Below, piece after piece: positions 11,669 to 21,405 of a DNA stretch of 64,000 nucleotides. The stretch comes from Phytophthora sp. 'mugwort' (taxonomy: Eukaryota > Oomycota > Peronosporomycetes > Peronosporales > Peronosporaceae). The notes beneath the pieces were generated by a model. That model had not been told where the DNA came from. It ran no database searches and was given only the letters and a program-made list of their open reading frames with translations. Numbering within the stretch: position 1 is the first letter of the stretch; each line of letters begins with the position of its first letter. A program made the position numbers and the translations under genes. The stretch lies in the NCBI GenBank assembly GCA_033558025.1, contig JAUCEF010000005.1:3038001-3102000 (forward strand), given 5' to 3'.

Positions 11669-11844
11669 TGCTCACGCTCGTGAAAAGATCAAGTCACAAG
11701 TGACTGGAAAACTTCTCACTGAAGCACTGAACCTACTTCGCTAGCGGACACCTTGCGGATGGGTACACTAGTTTAGCATTGTGTGGCTGAACCGATGTCA
11801 TTGGTCAAAACCCGTCAACAATCATTCTTGCTGCACTTGTCAAG
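11669..11844. promoter_or_regulatory. shared divergent promoter region
   Basis: Only 176 bp separate the start codons of the membrane protein (-) and DNA ligase IV (+), so both promoters must overlap here. I see no confident core element. Confidence 0.45.
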
Positions 11845-14748
11845 ATGCAAGATGTTGGGGACCAGAGCGCGGCGCTAGGACTGTCATTCACGGCGCTCTG
11901 CTCCGTGCTGCAGGCCGTGGAAGCCACACGCAATAACGAATCGAAGCTGGACCTGCTGTTTAGCGCTAGCCTGCGCGCCCAGATTGGCGAGGGCGACCTG
12001 TACCCTCTCATCCGCCTGGTGCTACCCCAACTGGACCGCGAGCGCACGTACATGCTGAAAGAGAAGAAGATTGCCAAGATCTACATCGACGTGCTGGGCC
12101 TGGCGCCCGTCAGCAAGGACGCACAGAAGCTAGAGCACTTCAATGACCCCAAGATCGTGAACAGTAAGTCAGTGGGGGACTTTGCCGCTGTATTGTTCGA
12201 CGTCGTGCTCTACCAGAGCGCGAGGACCAAATCCAAGCAGCAGCACACGCTACGAGACGTTAACGAGCTGCTAGATCAATTGGTCCAGGCTGACAGTACT
12301 GCGGCCAGGAAGAAAATGTTTATGAAACTGGCAACGGAGTACTCCGCTGACGAGCAAAAGTGGATCATCCGAGTGGTGCTCAAGGATCTCAAGATCGGAC
12401 TGAGGCACGAACGTGTCCTGAAATTTATTCATCCGGATGCAATGGAGATGTATAATCATACAAACGACCTGCATAAGGTGTGCAGGGAGCTGCGCAACTC
12501 GGCGGTAAGATATGTGCCCCAGCTTGAGCCATTCCAAGTGTTCACACCGATGTTGGCGAAACGAGTCAACTTTGGAGAGTGCATTAGTGCGATCAATGCC
12601 GATGCATTTGTCATGGAACCGAAACTTGATGGAGAAAGGATTACTTGTCATGTGCAGGGAAACGAGGTGCAGTTTATATCAAGGAACGGTATTAACTACA
12701 CGGAGAACTATGCGCCGTCAATTAAGCCCCACATACTGTCACAGCTGGAGCCTGGAGTGGATTGCATTTTAGATGGAGAGATGATGGTGTGGGACAACAC
12801 GGAGTATCGACTTCGCGAATTTGGACTTCTGAAGAATACGGCCAATGCTGTGCGCAAAGGGGAAGCTACGAATCGATGGTTGTGCTATGTGGCGTGGGAT
12901 GTGGTTTACCTTGGCGGGGGGCCGAAGGCTGAACAGTTGATCCGTGGGGTATTCAAAGGGCCTGGTGGAATTAGTGCCGTTATGGGTTTACCGCTTCACG
13001 CACGACGCAAGCTGCTGCTCCGAATTCTGAAGCCGTTAGATCACCGCATTATTATTATTGAGCAAAAGCTCGTCAATGACAAATCCGCAAAACAAAGGCA
13101 TGAGAAGGTAATGGCAGAAGTTGACCAGCAAGTGTCAAACGGAGGTGAGGGCGTGATCATGAAAGACCTGAATGCGCATTATATGTGCGGAGAAAGTAGC
13201 AGAAAGACGAAGAAATGGTTGAAACTGAAACCAGATTATGCGGGCATGACAACAGATCTGGACACTATAATCGTTGGCGGGTTTTACGGCACTGGGAGAC
13301 GCCGAAGTGGTAACGTGTCTGTTTTTCTTCTAGGTGTGCTTGCACACTCTTTGGACGAGAACGGAGCAGCAAAAGCGACCAAACCAGGTGCTGCTTGCCC
13401 GGTGGTGTACACGTTCGCTAAAGTTGGTACTGGATACAACCTTGACGAATTGGAGCAAATGCGCCAAGAGTTGGAGCCGTACTGGCAGCCTTGGGATGAC
13501 GACAATATTCCGCCGCACTTAAACGGTTGGAAACCGCAAAAGAGCGATTTGAGACCTGACGTTTGGATAGATCCACGACATTCTAAGATTCTCGAAGTGT
13601 TCGGATTTGAGTTATCGTTCACGACGTTATACCAGACTGGTCTTACCATCCGATTCCCTCGCTGCAAGGCAATCCGCAACGATAAGGAATGGTACCAGTG
13701 TATCGATCTCCAGGATCTTAATGCGGCGCGTGGGAGCCTTTCGACCAAGCGGGCTTCAAAAGTTGCTTTGGGACAAAAGAATGCTGTGAAACGCGCTAAG
13801 AAGCGCCAGAACATCTCCGCTTGGCGTCCCAGTGGAGTTCTCAAAGATTACTCTAGGGCTGACTTGGAAGGTGTTGAACAAGAGCATAACGTGTTTGAAG
13901 GGATGGAATTCTGCGTGCTGCCCGGAAAATACCACATGCCTCCACTGAGTCTAGTATCATCGATTCCAGACGGTATTATTGAGAAGAACGCTAAACAATT
14001 ATCGAAACAGACCATCGAAAAGATGCTGCATTCATTTGGAGGGGCCATAGTGCAGAATCCGATCGCCGGAACTACGCATTATGTCGTTGCCGCTGGAGAT
14101 ACCGGGTTCAAGGTGGCGAATTTGAAAAAGCAGGGTTTGTTCAACATTATGCACATCAGATGGGTGTTCAACTGCGTGGCAGCCTCGCGAATGGTTTCTC
14201 TGAAAGCGGGAGATTTCATATTCGCGACCGATTTGCAGCGAGAGCTTCTTGCAAAGGAATATGATCGCTACGGGGACCATTTCACCGAACATATCACTCC
14301 GGATGACCTGCTACACGTTCTTCGGGAATTATGGACTGCTTCCGAAGATGAACCCAAAAGTTTGCCTTGGCAGGTCCAAATGAAAGATCTGGAAATAGAA
14401 GAAGCGGAGGCGATGGATAGCGAGTTCACGTTCTTGTCCCATTGCGTGGCGTACTTTCAGCGCTGCTGCAGCTCGAGAAACAAAGACCCAGACATTCTCT
14501 CGACGGGGCAAATGAAGTTGCTTGAGCAGCAGTTTAGACTGTATGGAGGCATGGTCGCGCGCCATATCAATTCTTCTGTCACGCATGTCATCACCGATCC
14601 AGACCAAGTTGGGGAACTTGCACCTGCAATCAGGAACTTGCGTCACCGAGGCTTGCCCGAGCCACGTGTTGTCACGAAGGAATGGGTTCATCAATGCGTG
14701 AAGCAGCGTACCCAGATACCCGACAACGATTTTATTGTGCATGTGTAG
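11845..14748 (+). CDS. LIG4: DNA ligase IV
   Basis: A single exon encodes 967 residues. Residues 1-240 form the helical DNA-binding domain (LRAQIGEGDLYPLIRLVLPQ; LKDLKIGLRHERVLKFIHPD). The nucleotidyltransferase core starts with motif I MEPKLDGER; Lys260 is the expected adenylation residue. It continues with LDGEMMVWD, GGEGVIMKDL and WLKLKPDYAGM (motifs III-V), then the OB fold to about 600. Two BRCT domains (about 685-795 and 860-967) flank YDRYGDHFTEHITPDDLLHV (about 806-825), which matches the XRCC4-binding stretch between the BRCTs of ligase IV. The enzyme seals double-strand breaks in non-homologous end joining with XRCC4 in the nucleus. Length and order match the family (human about 911). 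The gene ends 92 bp from the convergent kinase gene. Ligases I and III lack this tandem BRCT arrangement. Confidence 0.96.
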   Translation: MQDVGDQSAALGLSFTALCSVLQAVEATRNNESKLDLLFSASLRAQIGEGDLYPLIRLVLPQLDRERTYMLKEKKIAKIYIDVLGLAPVSKDAQKLEHFNDPKIVNSKSVGDFAAVLFDVVLYQSARTKSKQQHTLRDVNELLDQLVQADSTAARKKMFMKLATEYSADEQKWIIRVVLKDLKIGLRHERVLKFIHPDAMEMYNHTNDLHKVCRELRNSAVRYVPQLEPFQVFTPMLAKRVNFGECISAINADAFVMEPKLDGERITCHVQGNEVQFISRNGINYTENYAPSIKPHILSQLEPGVDCILDGEMMVWDNTEYRLREFGLLKNTANAVRKGEATNRWLCYVAWDVVYLGGGPKAEQLIRGVFKGPGGISAVMGLPLHARRKLLLRILKPLDHRIIIIEQKLVNDKSAKQRHEKVMAEVDQQVSNGGEGVIMKDLNAHYMCGESSRKTKKWLKLKPDYAGMTTDLDTIIVGGFYGTGRRRSGNVSVFLLGVLAHSLDENGAAKATKPGAACPVVYTFAKVGTGYNLDELEQMRQELEPYWQPWDDDNIPPHLNGWKPQKSDLRPDVWIDPRHSKILEVFGFELSFTTLYQTGLTIRFPRCKAIRNDKEWYQCIDLQDLNAARGSLSTKRASKVALGQKNAVKRAKKRQNISAWRPSGVLKDYSRADLEGVEQEHNVFEGMEFCVLPGKYHMPPLSLVSSIPDGIIEKNAKQLSKQTIEKMLHSFGGAIVQNPIAGTTHYVVAAGDTGFKVANLKKQGLFNIMHIRWVFNCVAASRMVSLKAGDFIFATDLQRELLAKEYDRYGDHFTEHITPDDLLHVLRELWTASEDEPKSLPWQVQMKDLEIEEAEAMDSEFTFLSHCVAYFQRCCSSRNKDPDILSTGQMKLLEQQFRLYGGMVARHINSSVTHVITDPDQVGELAPAIRNLRHRGLPEPRVVTKEWVHQCVKQRTQIPDNDFIVHV

Positions 14749-14840
14749 GCCCGACAACACATAATTTATTTGCATCCGTTTAGCCATCTCGAGTGCACAT
14801 GCCATGCAATCGTTTTCTTGTTGCTAGCACAAGTTTTCGT

Positions 14841-16448
14841 TTATTGGAAATGAGACGCATCAGCGCACCAGTCAAAGTCGCCAAAGTAAAAATTGGTCTC
14901 TTCCTCGTCAGAATTAGCACCCTGCGGCTCCCGCTCTTCATACACGAGGTGGCCCTCAACTTGCTGCGATGTAAACTGGTCTTCAAAGTTGGATGTGTCC
15001 AGCTCGCTATCCAGGTTCGGGATGATCGGCGGAGCCACCTGCTTCGTCTCGAGGCGGTGCCAGCTTATATTTGCGAAGAACGGGTGGTCAAAGATTTCCT
15101 GCATTCCGTTGGGGCCATTGCCTAGACGTCGATTGGCGTCCTTGTGCAGCAACCCAGAGAGAAAGTCGCATAGATCAGGCGAGAAGTGGTTCGGAAAGCT
15201 AGGCTCTTCCTCTTCAATCTTGTGAAACAACAAGACGCGATCGCGCGGCGAGTAGAATGGAGGGTATCCCGTGAGCAGCTCGTATACTACGCAACCGAAG
15301 CTCCACAGATCTGCTGCCAGACCGTAGCCATCACCGCGCACTACCTCGGGGGCGATGTAGTCCGCCGACCCGCAGAAGCTCGTGCAGGTTTGTTCTGACT
15401 GGTTCATCTGCTCGCGTGCAAAGCCGAAGTCAGCCAGGCGTAGGAAACCTGCCTCGTCCAACAAGATGTTCTCGGGCTTGAGATCCCGGTACAGGATGCC
15501 CCGCTCGTGAAGGTAGCGCAACGCCAACGCAATGGAGGCGGCGTAGAACAGCACGTGGTCTTCAGGCAGGCGGTTCTTAGCGAACTTCTCCAGCAAGAAG
15601 TACATGTCGCCACCAGGACAGTATTCCAGCACAAAGTTAAGAGCATCCTGGGTTTCGAACGAACAGTACATCTTGGTGATGAACGGATGATTCACCGAGC
15701 AGAGCACCTTCTTCTCCGTCAGTAAGCGGCGCGCCTCGCGAGTGGCGCTTCTGTCACCGTCCAGACTGTTGATGCTGCCGAGCTTCGACTTGTACACGAC
15801 CTTCACCGCGAACAGACGGTTGGGGCATGGTCGCAAGCGGCACAGCAACACCGTGCCGTATGAACCAGAGCCGATGATACGAACGATGTCAAACACGTAG
15901 CGCGCTAGGTCACGGACGGTCGCCGAGTCCTCTTCCTCCGACCCTTCTTCCACAGTCTCCTCGTGCTCCAGCAGCTCCTCGATCGAGTATCGGAGATGGC
16001 CCACCTCGGCATCCGATAGCAACGTGCTCGACGACGACGACGCCGAGATCGTCGGGCGCGGGGCGACACGCTTAAGACTGCTGTACGTGCAGTCCCAATC
16101 GTTGTTGCCATCCGACGATTTGGTGTCCGCCTCAGACGCCACCGTGTTCGACGATGACGAAACCGCAGACGGTGCCGTGAGGCAGCTATAGGAGCAGTCC
16201 CAATCGTTATTGCCACTGCTCAGCTTCATCTTATCCTCCCGCTCTTCCTTCATCGAGTTGCCGCCGTTCCTCATGGCGTCCTCGAGCGACACCTTGGCGA
16301 AGGAACTGGCCAGCAGCTGCGCGAACGTCCACGTCTTGACATTGCCCCATTTCTTGTGATCAAGCGCCGCCTTAGGGCCCTTGGCAGTCTTACCGGTTGA
16401 CGTCCAGCCCCCTGAATTGCTTCTGACTGGCTGGGAAATCGGAACCAT
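14841..16448 (-). CDS. AGC-family serine/threonine protein kinase
   Basis: From ATG 16448 the frame gives 535 residues; no upstream in-frame ATG exists, though the frame stays open for 70 more codons. A Ser/Glu-rich N-terminal region carries two copies of the motif NNDWDC[ST]YS. The kinase domain starts at IGSGSYGTVLLC, with the ATP lysine in FAVKV, catalytic loop YRDLKPENILL (Asp322), LADFGFA and, in the activation segment, TCTSFCGSADYIAPE. All key residues are present. The AGC C-terminal tail follows, with a polar region and the hydrophobic motif FGDFDW, where Asp takes the place of the phosphorylated Ser/Thr. This suggests a permanently engaged motif as in PKC-zeta or PRK types. The subfamily and substrates are unknown. 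It converges on DNA ligase IV. Confidence 0.9.
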   Translation of the reverse strand: MVPISQPVRSNSGGWTSTGKTAKGPKAALDHKKWGNVKTWTFAQLLASSFAKVSLEDAMRNGGNSMKEEREDKMKLSSGNNDWDCSYSCLTAPSAVSSSSNTVASEADTKSSDGNNDWDCTYSSLKRVAPRPTISASSSSSTLLSDAEVGHLRYSIEELLEHEETVEEGSEEEDSATVRDLARYVFDIVRIIGSGSYGTVLLCRLRPCPNRLFAVKVVYKSKLGSINSLDGDRSATREARRLLTEKKVLCSVNHPFITKMYCSFETQDALNFVLEYCPGGDMYFLLEKFAKNRLPEDHVLFYAASIALALRYLHERGILYRDLKPENILLDEAGFLRLADFGFAREQMNQSEQTCTSFCGSADYIAPEVVRGDGYGLAADLWSFGCVVYELLTGYPPFYSPRDRVLLFHKIEEEEPSFPNHFSPDLCDFLSGLLHKDANRRLGNGPNGMQEIFDHPFFANISWHRLETKQVAPPIIPNLDSELDTSNFEDQFTSQQVEGHLVYEEREPQGANSDEEETNFYFGDFDWCADASHFQ

Positions 16449-18009
16449 GGCTTTAAGTCCTACACGACAACACCTGCTGCGCTCCTTCTGGCCGAGTCTG
16501 CGTCCGAGACCACTGCTTCTTCCTGGATAGAGCTCTTGGAGGCGCAAAGCATCGAATGGGGCGCTGGGCTCCGCTAGTTCTGTGCTGCAATCGATCGGGC
16601 TCTCGGGCTGGGGGTGGCTGTGATAGCTCTGTCGGGGGGAGCAGCAGCCTATTTCCACAGGCGAGCGAGACAGGAAAAGCAGATGTGGAAAGCGGCTCGT
16701 CCAGCCACAAGGTATTTGCGCAATTTTTTTGATATTTTAGAGCAATAGCTGAACCTAAAATGATTGCTAGTCTCGTGGGGCTGGGCGTTTTGAAACGTTT
16801 TAGTAGGTTTGCACCAATGAGCGTCGTCGCACGTGGCTCAGCTTTGGTGAAAAAAAGAAGTGAGCGCTTCATCCTGCCCGCTCCATTATTTTTCTTACAG
16901 TAGAACAAAAAATCAGAATGTGTAGTGACGCCAGCGGTGCAGCTCATCAGTTCCGATTAAAAATTATCGCGTCAAGACCAAAAAGCATAGAGAAAATTTG
17001 CTTCCTATATGATTGCCTTCTTCTCGACTCTCCCTCATTTCAAACCAACTCGGCTGCTAGCTTCTTGGAACCTCCGGTTCGTGCAGCACTTTACATCTGC
17101 TATAAATTTAAATAGTATCCCCAAGGCAGTGCTGAGCCGCGATGCACAATACGGGCTCATACAAAAGGCAAGTCACGATCTAGAAGACTTGTTTTAGAGC
17201 GCCAAAACAATGATTTAGAGGTAAGAATCCAAAACTTGCGTTTCGCGATGCCGCGCGGACCCATTTTTGCTGCTCTGCCGCACAAATGCTTGCACCTTTA
17301 AGTGAAGCATTTAAAAAGAGTTGCCAAGCCACGGCCAGCTGGCCACTGGGCGATGACGAGGCAGCAATCACCCCAGGGCCCTGGGCCAGGGTGTCCAATG
17401 ATGAGCCGTTGTGTCGAGAGCACATCCCGCAAGATGTAGTGAGTCCACTTGATGCTGCAACTGGGAATCTGGCTAAGCTTCCTAAAGGTTGCCGAAATGT
17501 ATTGATTACTTGGCGGCAAAATCCAATCTGCCTCCCTCCCTAGCTTGGCTATTTGCTGGTGGGCTTGAACAAAACAACATCTTGTTCCAACATCTGGAAG
17601 GATGTGGATTCTGTGCAGGATAATCCACCGCTTCCCATGTCCACCATCGAACGATTGTACATGTACGCGTGTGGGACGAAAAGCTCTTCATGAACAGAAT
17701 GCACTACATTTCCCCCCAGAGCTTGGCCCAGGAATGCGACCTCCCGCTTGTTCCTCTCAAAACAATGAAGTATCTGGTCCATTTTTAGCTAACCAAATCC
17801 ACTTAACCAATCGGAGCAACTGATATGGGTCCACTGTGACGTGGCTGGCGAGATGAGTACACTCATTTCGAAACAGCTGATGCAGCACAGCAACCATGGG
17901 AAAAATAAAAACGACCGGTTTATGCAGGCATGAGCAGGCTGCGTTGTCACCGATTTTCGGGAAGCGCCTCTTGCATTTTGTTATTTGGCGGGCTTTGCAT
18001 GGCGCCGCT
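16449..18009. other. no gene recognised
   Basis: The interval holds the kinase's upstream region and then sequence with short overlapping frames on both strands. A plus-strand frame at 17286-17543 (LSEAFKKSCQATASWPLG to ICLPP) looks mildly coding-like but matches nothing I know. The right part may be the flank or LTR of the gypsy element that begins near 18010. Confidence 0.4.
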
Positions 18010-20285
18010 ACCAGTGCTGCTGGAACTTGCTGTCACCCGACGCTTTAACGTAGCGCTCGACCATGACACGCATGTCCTTTGCCATGGCTTGCAATGGCTC
18101 TCATGAATCCTCTAGGTCCTCTAGACCCACCCAGGCAACGAGCAAATCGTAATCCTTGGTTCGAGAATGCCACTGGTGGCCTCGCAGCTCACGGACGTCC
18201 AGCACTATTCCTTGGGCAGAGACGTGCTGGATAAGTTCTTCGGTGATTTTTAAAGTTACTGTCTGCGTAGAACTTCAACCGCGATGCGTGCACAGTGAGC
18301 TCCTTGCCGTTGACCAAACGTTTGATCCGGAACATGTTCTTCTCCGCGCGGATCACTGAGTAAGGCCCCGTCCACGTGACGAGTAGCTTGTCCTTGTGCT
18401 TGTCGTCCACGCGAGAAGTGCAGCACGTAGTCCCCTACCGAAAATTTTACCACACTCTCCGCCCTCGCATTCTTCTTATTGAGAAGAGTCTTGTTTCTCG
18501 CGGGTGGGGAGCGTGTCTCGGTGCATGTCGATGATGGCCTGGCGGAGGCCGTCCTTAACGATGGCGATCTTACCAGGATCGGCTGTGAGCAACTACTTTT
18601 CATAGTCGGGACGAACACGTCCGGGAGTAGAACCGGGCGCGGCAGCCCAGTGAACAATTCCATCGGAGCATGGTTGCCCAACGACGGCAACGCCGTGTGG
18701 TTCAAACTCGCTTGGACGACTGGGATGAGGGCTGGCCAATCTCGAGAGTGCATCTGTACTCAAGCTCGTAGCATGGCGAGCACATCACGGTTCAATCGCT
18801 CGTGAAATGGCTACCGTTGTCTGAAATCCACGTGTGCGGGATGTCGTAGCGACTGTGCCAGTGTGGCATGGTTTCAACCGAACTGCACTTGTGGGTCCAT
18901 CGCAGGACGTTAATTTACAAAAATGGGTCGCGTCATCCTTCATTACCAGAAGATATTTACTTGTGCCAAAACTTTCCCCTAGTAAAAGAAAATCCCAATG
19001 TAATGCGCCATTGCATGCGTTACACCAAAACGTCTCTTCCCTTGGTCGTTGCACCGTACGGCCACCCTAGACATGTTGACATAGTAGGCAACGCCTCAGA
19101 AAAGAAGGTGTGGTTTGCTGTAGGTTACTGATAGAGAAATTGCGTTGGATATCGTTGATCATGGCGGCCTGGCCGCGGTGGCCTCGCGCGCCATAGTGCG
19201 CAATAATGCAGATCCGCTGGATCAACTCTCGCTCGGACGGTGGGATCCAGATCCTCCCGTTTACCACCCAAACGCCGTGTTCCCCCTGTGTCATTGTCCC
19301 CGGCACGACCTCCAGCCGATGGCGGTGCTGGGCTGCGATCACGTCGTGCAAACTAGGCCATACAAAGCCCGCATCATCTAATGGCCGGAACACTGGCTTC
19401 GTCTTCTCAGCCCGCGTTGTGATCCGCCGGACACGCGTGCTTGCTGGAGGAGCCGAGCCAGCCCATCGGGAAACCATATCCGCCCATACATTCTGGAATA
19501 CTCAGCGAGCCGCATGGCCCAACGAAGCAGCATTCCGCGCACGTACTTCTTGGTCTCAACCGTTGGAGCAAAAATATGAATCAAATTCCCGTGATCACAG
19601 AACATCTTGAATCCTTGAGGTCGCATCAGCAGGTAGTGTATTTTGTCACAAGCTGTGACGATAGGAAATCCCTCGTTCTCGACTATACTCCAAATTTACT
19701 TGAGCCCTTCGAACGATCCACCCTACACACAAGTAGTTGATGCTGTTGATCTTGGACAGCGACGCCGTCACGCCAGTCCATGACCTTAGTCACGATGATG
19801 GACCATCCAGTGTTGGATGCGTCCGTCAACAAACACATTTGAGCTGTGTCATCGGGATGGGTCAACTCCACGCTGCTACGGAGAGCTTGCTTAAGATTCT
19901 CGAAAGAAACTCGCTCTGCCTCATCAAAATGCAACTTAATGCCTGCTGCAGCGCGCTTGGTCCGCCTGCTTCCTGCCAAAGCGCGGTCGAGGCAATGCTG
20001 CAGTGGTTATACTTTCCGTCCGTAGTCGATGATTGTCTCCCGCATCCAGTTGGCTGCACATAGAAAATGCTGTAGTTCTGCCGCCGTATGCGGTTCGGCC
20101 ATAGAAGAGAGCGTCTCGATCCGCGCTGGATTGTGACTTACGCCTTCTCCAGTGATAACCTTGCCACACCACTTGACGGACGTCTGGAACAAAGTGCGCT
20201 TCTTGACACTGACTGAGCTTAAGCCCGAAGTGGTCAAGCAACGTGAAGAACTCCTCAAGCATCTTAAGGTACGTCTTGGACGTGA
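18010..20285 (-). mobile_element. Ty3/gypsy retrotransposon with chromodomain, degenerate
   Basis: Read on the minus strand, the parts come in order. Reverse transcriptase C-terminal end: KTYLKMLEEFFTLLDHFGLK near 20280, then KWCGKVITGEGVSHNPARIE and LQHFLCAANWMRETI. RNase H debris lies around 19700-19980. The integrase zinc-binding region (about 19070-19400) includes ERELIQRICIIAHYGARGH. The integrase core (18250-19054) includes LHWDFLLLGESFGTSKYLLV and IPVVQASLNHTALPSLGNH. An SH3-like end, KLLVTWTGPYSVIRAEKNMF, follows (18256-18410). A chromodomain, VRELRGHQWHSRTKDYDLLV, then EPLQAM, is at about 18060-18190. Frameshifts and stops, including one inside the chromodomain, make it dead. The C-terminal chromodomain identifies a chromovirus-type element. 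The 5' half is missing because an oppositely oriented gypsy fragment begins at about 20285. LTRs were not identified. Confidence 0.85.
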
Positions 20286-21405
20286 ACGAGTGATCTCGCT
20301 TCAGTCCAGGCAGCTCAAGGCTGCCGAACGGAACTACCCCGTTCATGACAAGGAGTTGCTTGCCACGAAGTGCGCCCTTGTCAAGTTCCGGGTGCACCTC
20401 CTGGGCTCCCAGCCCTTTGTGATCTACACAGATCACGCATCCTTACGGACGGCGACAAACTCGCCCCATCTGTCCCAAAGGATGGCGAGGTGGCTGTCTT
20501 TCTTCGCGGAATATAACTTCCGCGTCGAGTACAAGCCTGGCAAGCTCAACGTGCTTGCCGTATGCGTTGTCATGCAGACCGGACTATGAGCTGACGAACA
20601 TAAGTCGCGCCACGACCGATCTATATGATCAGATACGCATGGCATATCGGGGCGACGAAGCCCTGGCTCCTTTGGTGCGTTTCCTGGCCGCTGGCAAGGA
20701 AGCCAAGGCCGAGTGGCTCACGCCACGTCAGAGAGCTCGGCTCCATCGATACGAGTCGGCCAATGGCCTGCTCTACTATCGCGTGGAGCCCCATGAACCC
20801 CCTCGGGCAGTCGTTCCAAACGACGAGGATCCCAAGTTTGACATCCTACAGGAGGCGCACGATGCGCCGTCCAGCGGTCACTTGGGCCGCGAGAAGACCT
20901 TCTAATCGGTCTCTCAGTACTTTGGTGGGCCCAAATGTACAAGCGGGTCGCACAGAACGTGAAGACATGTGAAACATGTCAGCGGGTGACCCCCCCCCCC
21001 ACCGGGGCACGCCTTGGCGCCTTTGCAGAGCCTGCCCGTTCCAGCGTACGGCTGGAAGTTGGTAAGTCTAGATTTCATCTTCGAACTTCCAGCCGACAAG
21101 CACGGAAACACTGGCATCTTGGTGTTCGTGTGCCGTCTGAGCAAGATGGTGCGTCTTACTCCGGGCAAAGACACAGTGACCAGGGAACAGGCTACGCCGC
21201 TGTTCCTGGATGGCGTTTTCCGCCATCATGGTCTGCGGAGTCAATTGGCTCGGATCGTGACCCGCTGTTTACCGCTGCGTTCTGGCGAACGCTGTTCCAA
21301 CTACTTGGAACGAGGTTGCACATGTCCATCGCCGATCATCCTCAGACAGATGGGCAGACGGAGCGTGTCAACTGAGTGCTTGAGGGCACTCTACGCAGTG
21401 TCTGT
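20286..21405 (+). mobile_element. second Ty3/gypsy fragment (RNase H and integrase)
   Basis: On the plus strand the frame reads RNase H, QLKAAERNYPVHDKELLATK and YTDHASLRTATNSPHLSQRM, then WLSFFAEYNFRVEYKPGKLN with the usual end of the domain damaged. The integrase zinc-binding region follows (GHLGREKTF near 20880; [15 protein letters not shown] at about 20947-20990). The catalytic core follows in several frames ([30 protein letters not shown] at 21340-21375). A C11 tract at 20990-21000 coincides with a frameshift. It lacks the upstream reverse transcriptase and gag and ends abruptly at about 21405 against GH81 sequence. It belongs to a lineage different from the left-hand chromodomain element. 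Confidence 0.85.
20990..21000 (+). repeat. C11 homopolymer
   Basis: Eleven C at a proline-coding position of the gypsy integrase, where the reading frame shifts. Confidence 0.9.

Noticed and set aside
11805..12077. Minus-strand frames inside DNA ligase IV and other intact genes as antisense genes.
   Set aside because: They are shadow frames of strongly coding sequence and show no conserved motif of their own.
16453..16947. A separate minus-strand gene upstream of the kinase.
   Set aside because: The 164-codon frame overlaps the kinase's upstream open frame, has no motif and its composition looks random.
18010..21405. A single gypsy retrotransposon.
   Set aside because: The coding strands are opposite on each side of about 20285, and both sides carry their own integrase.
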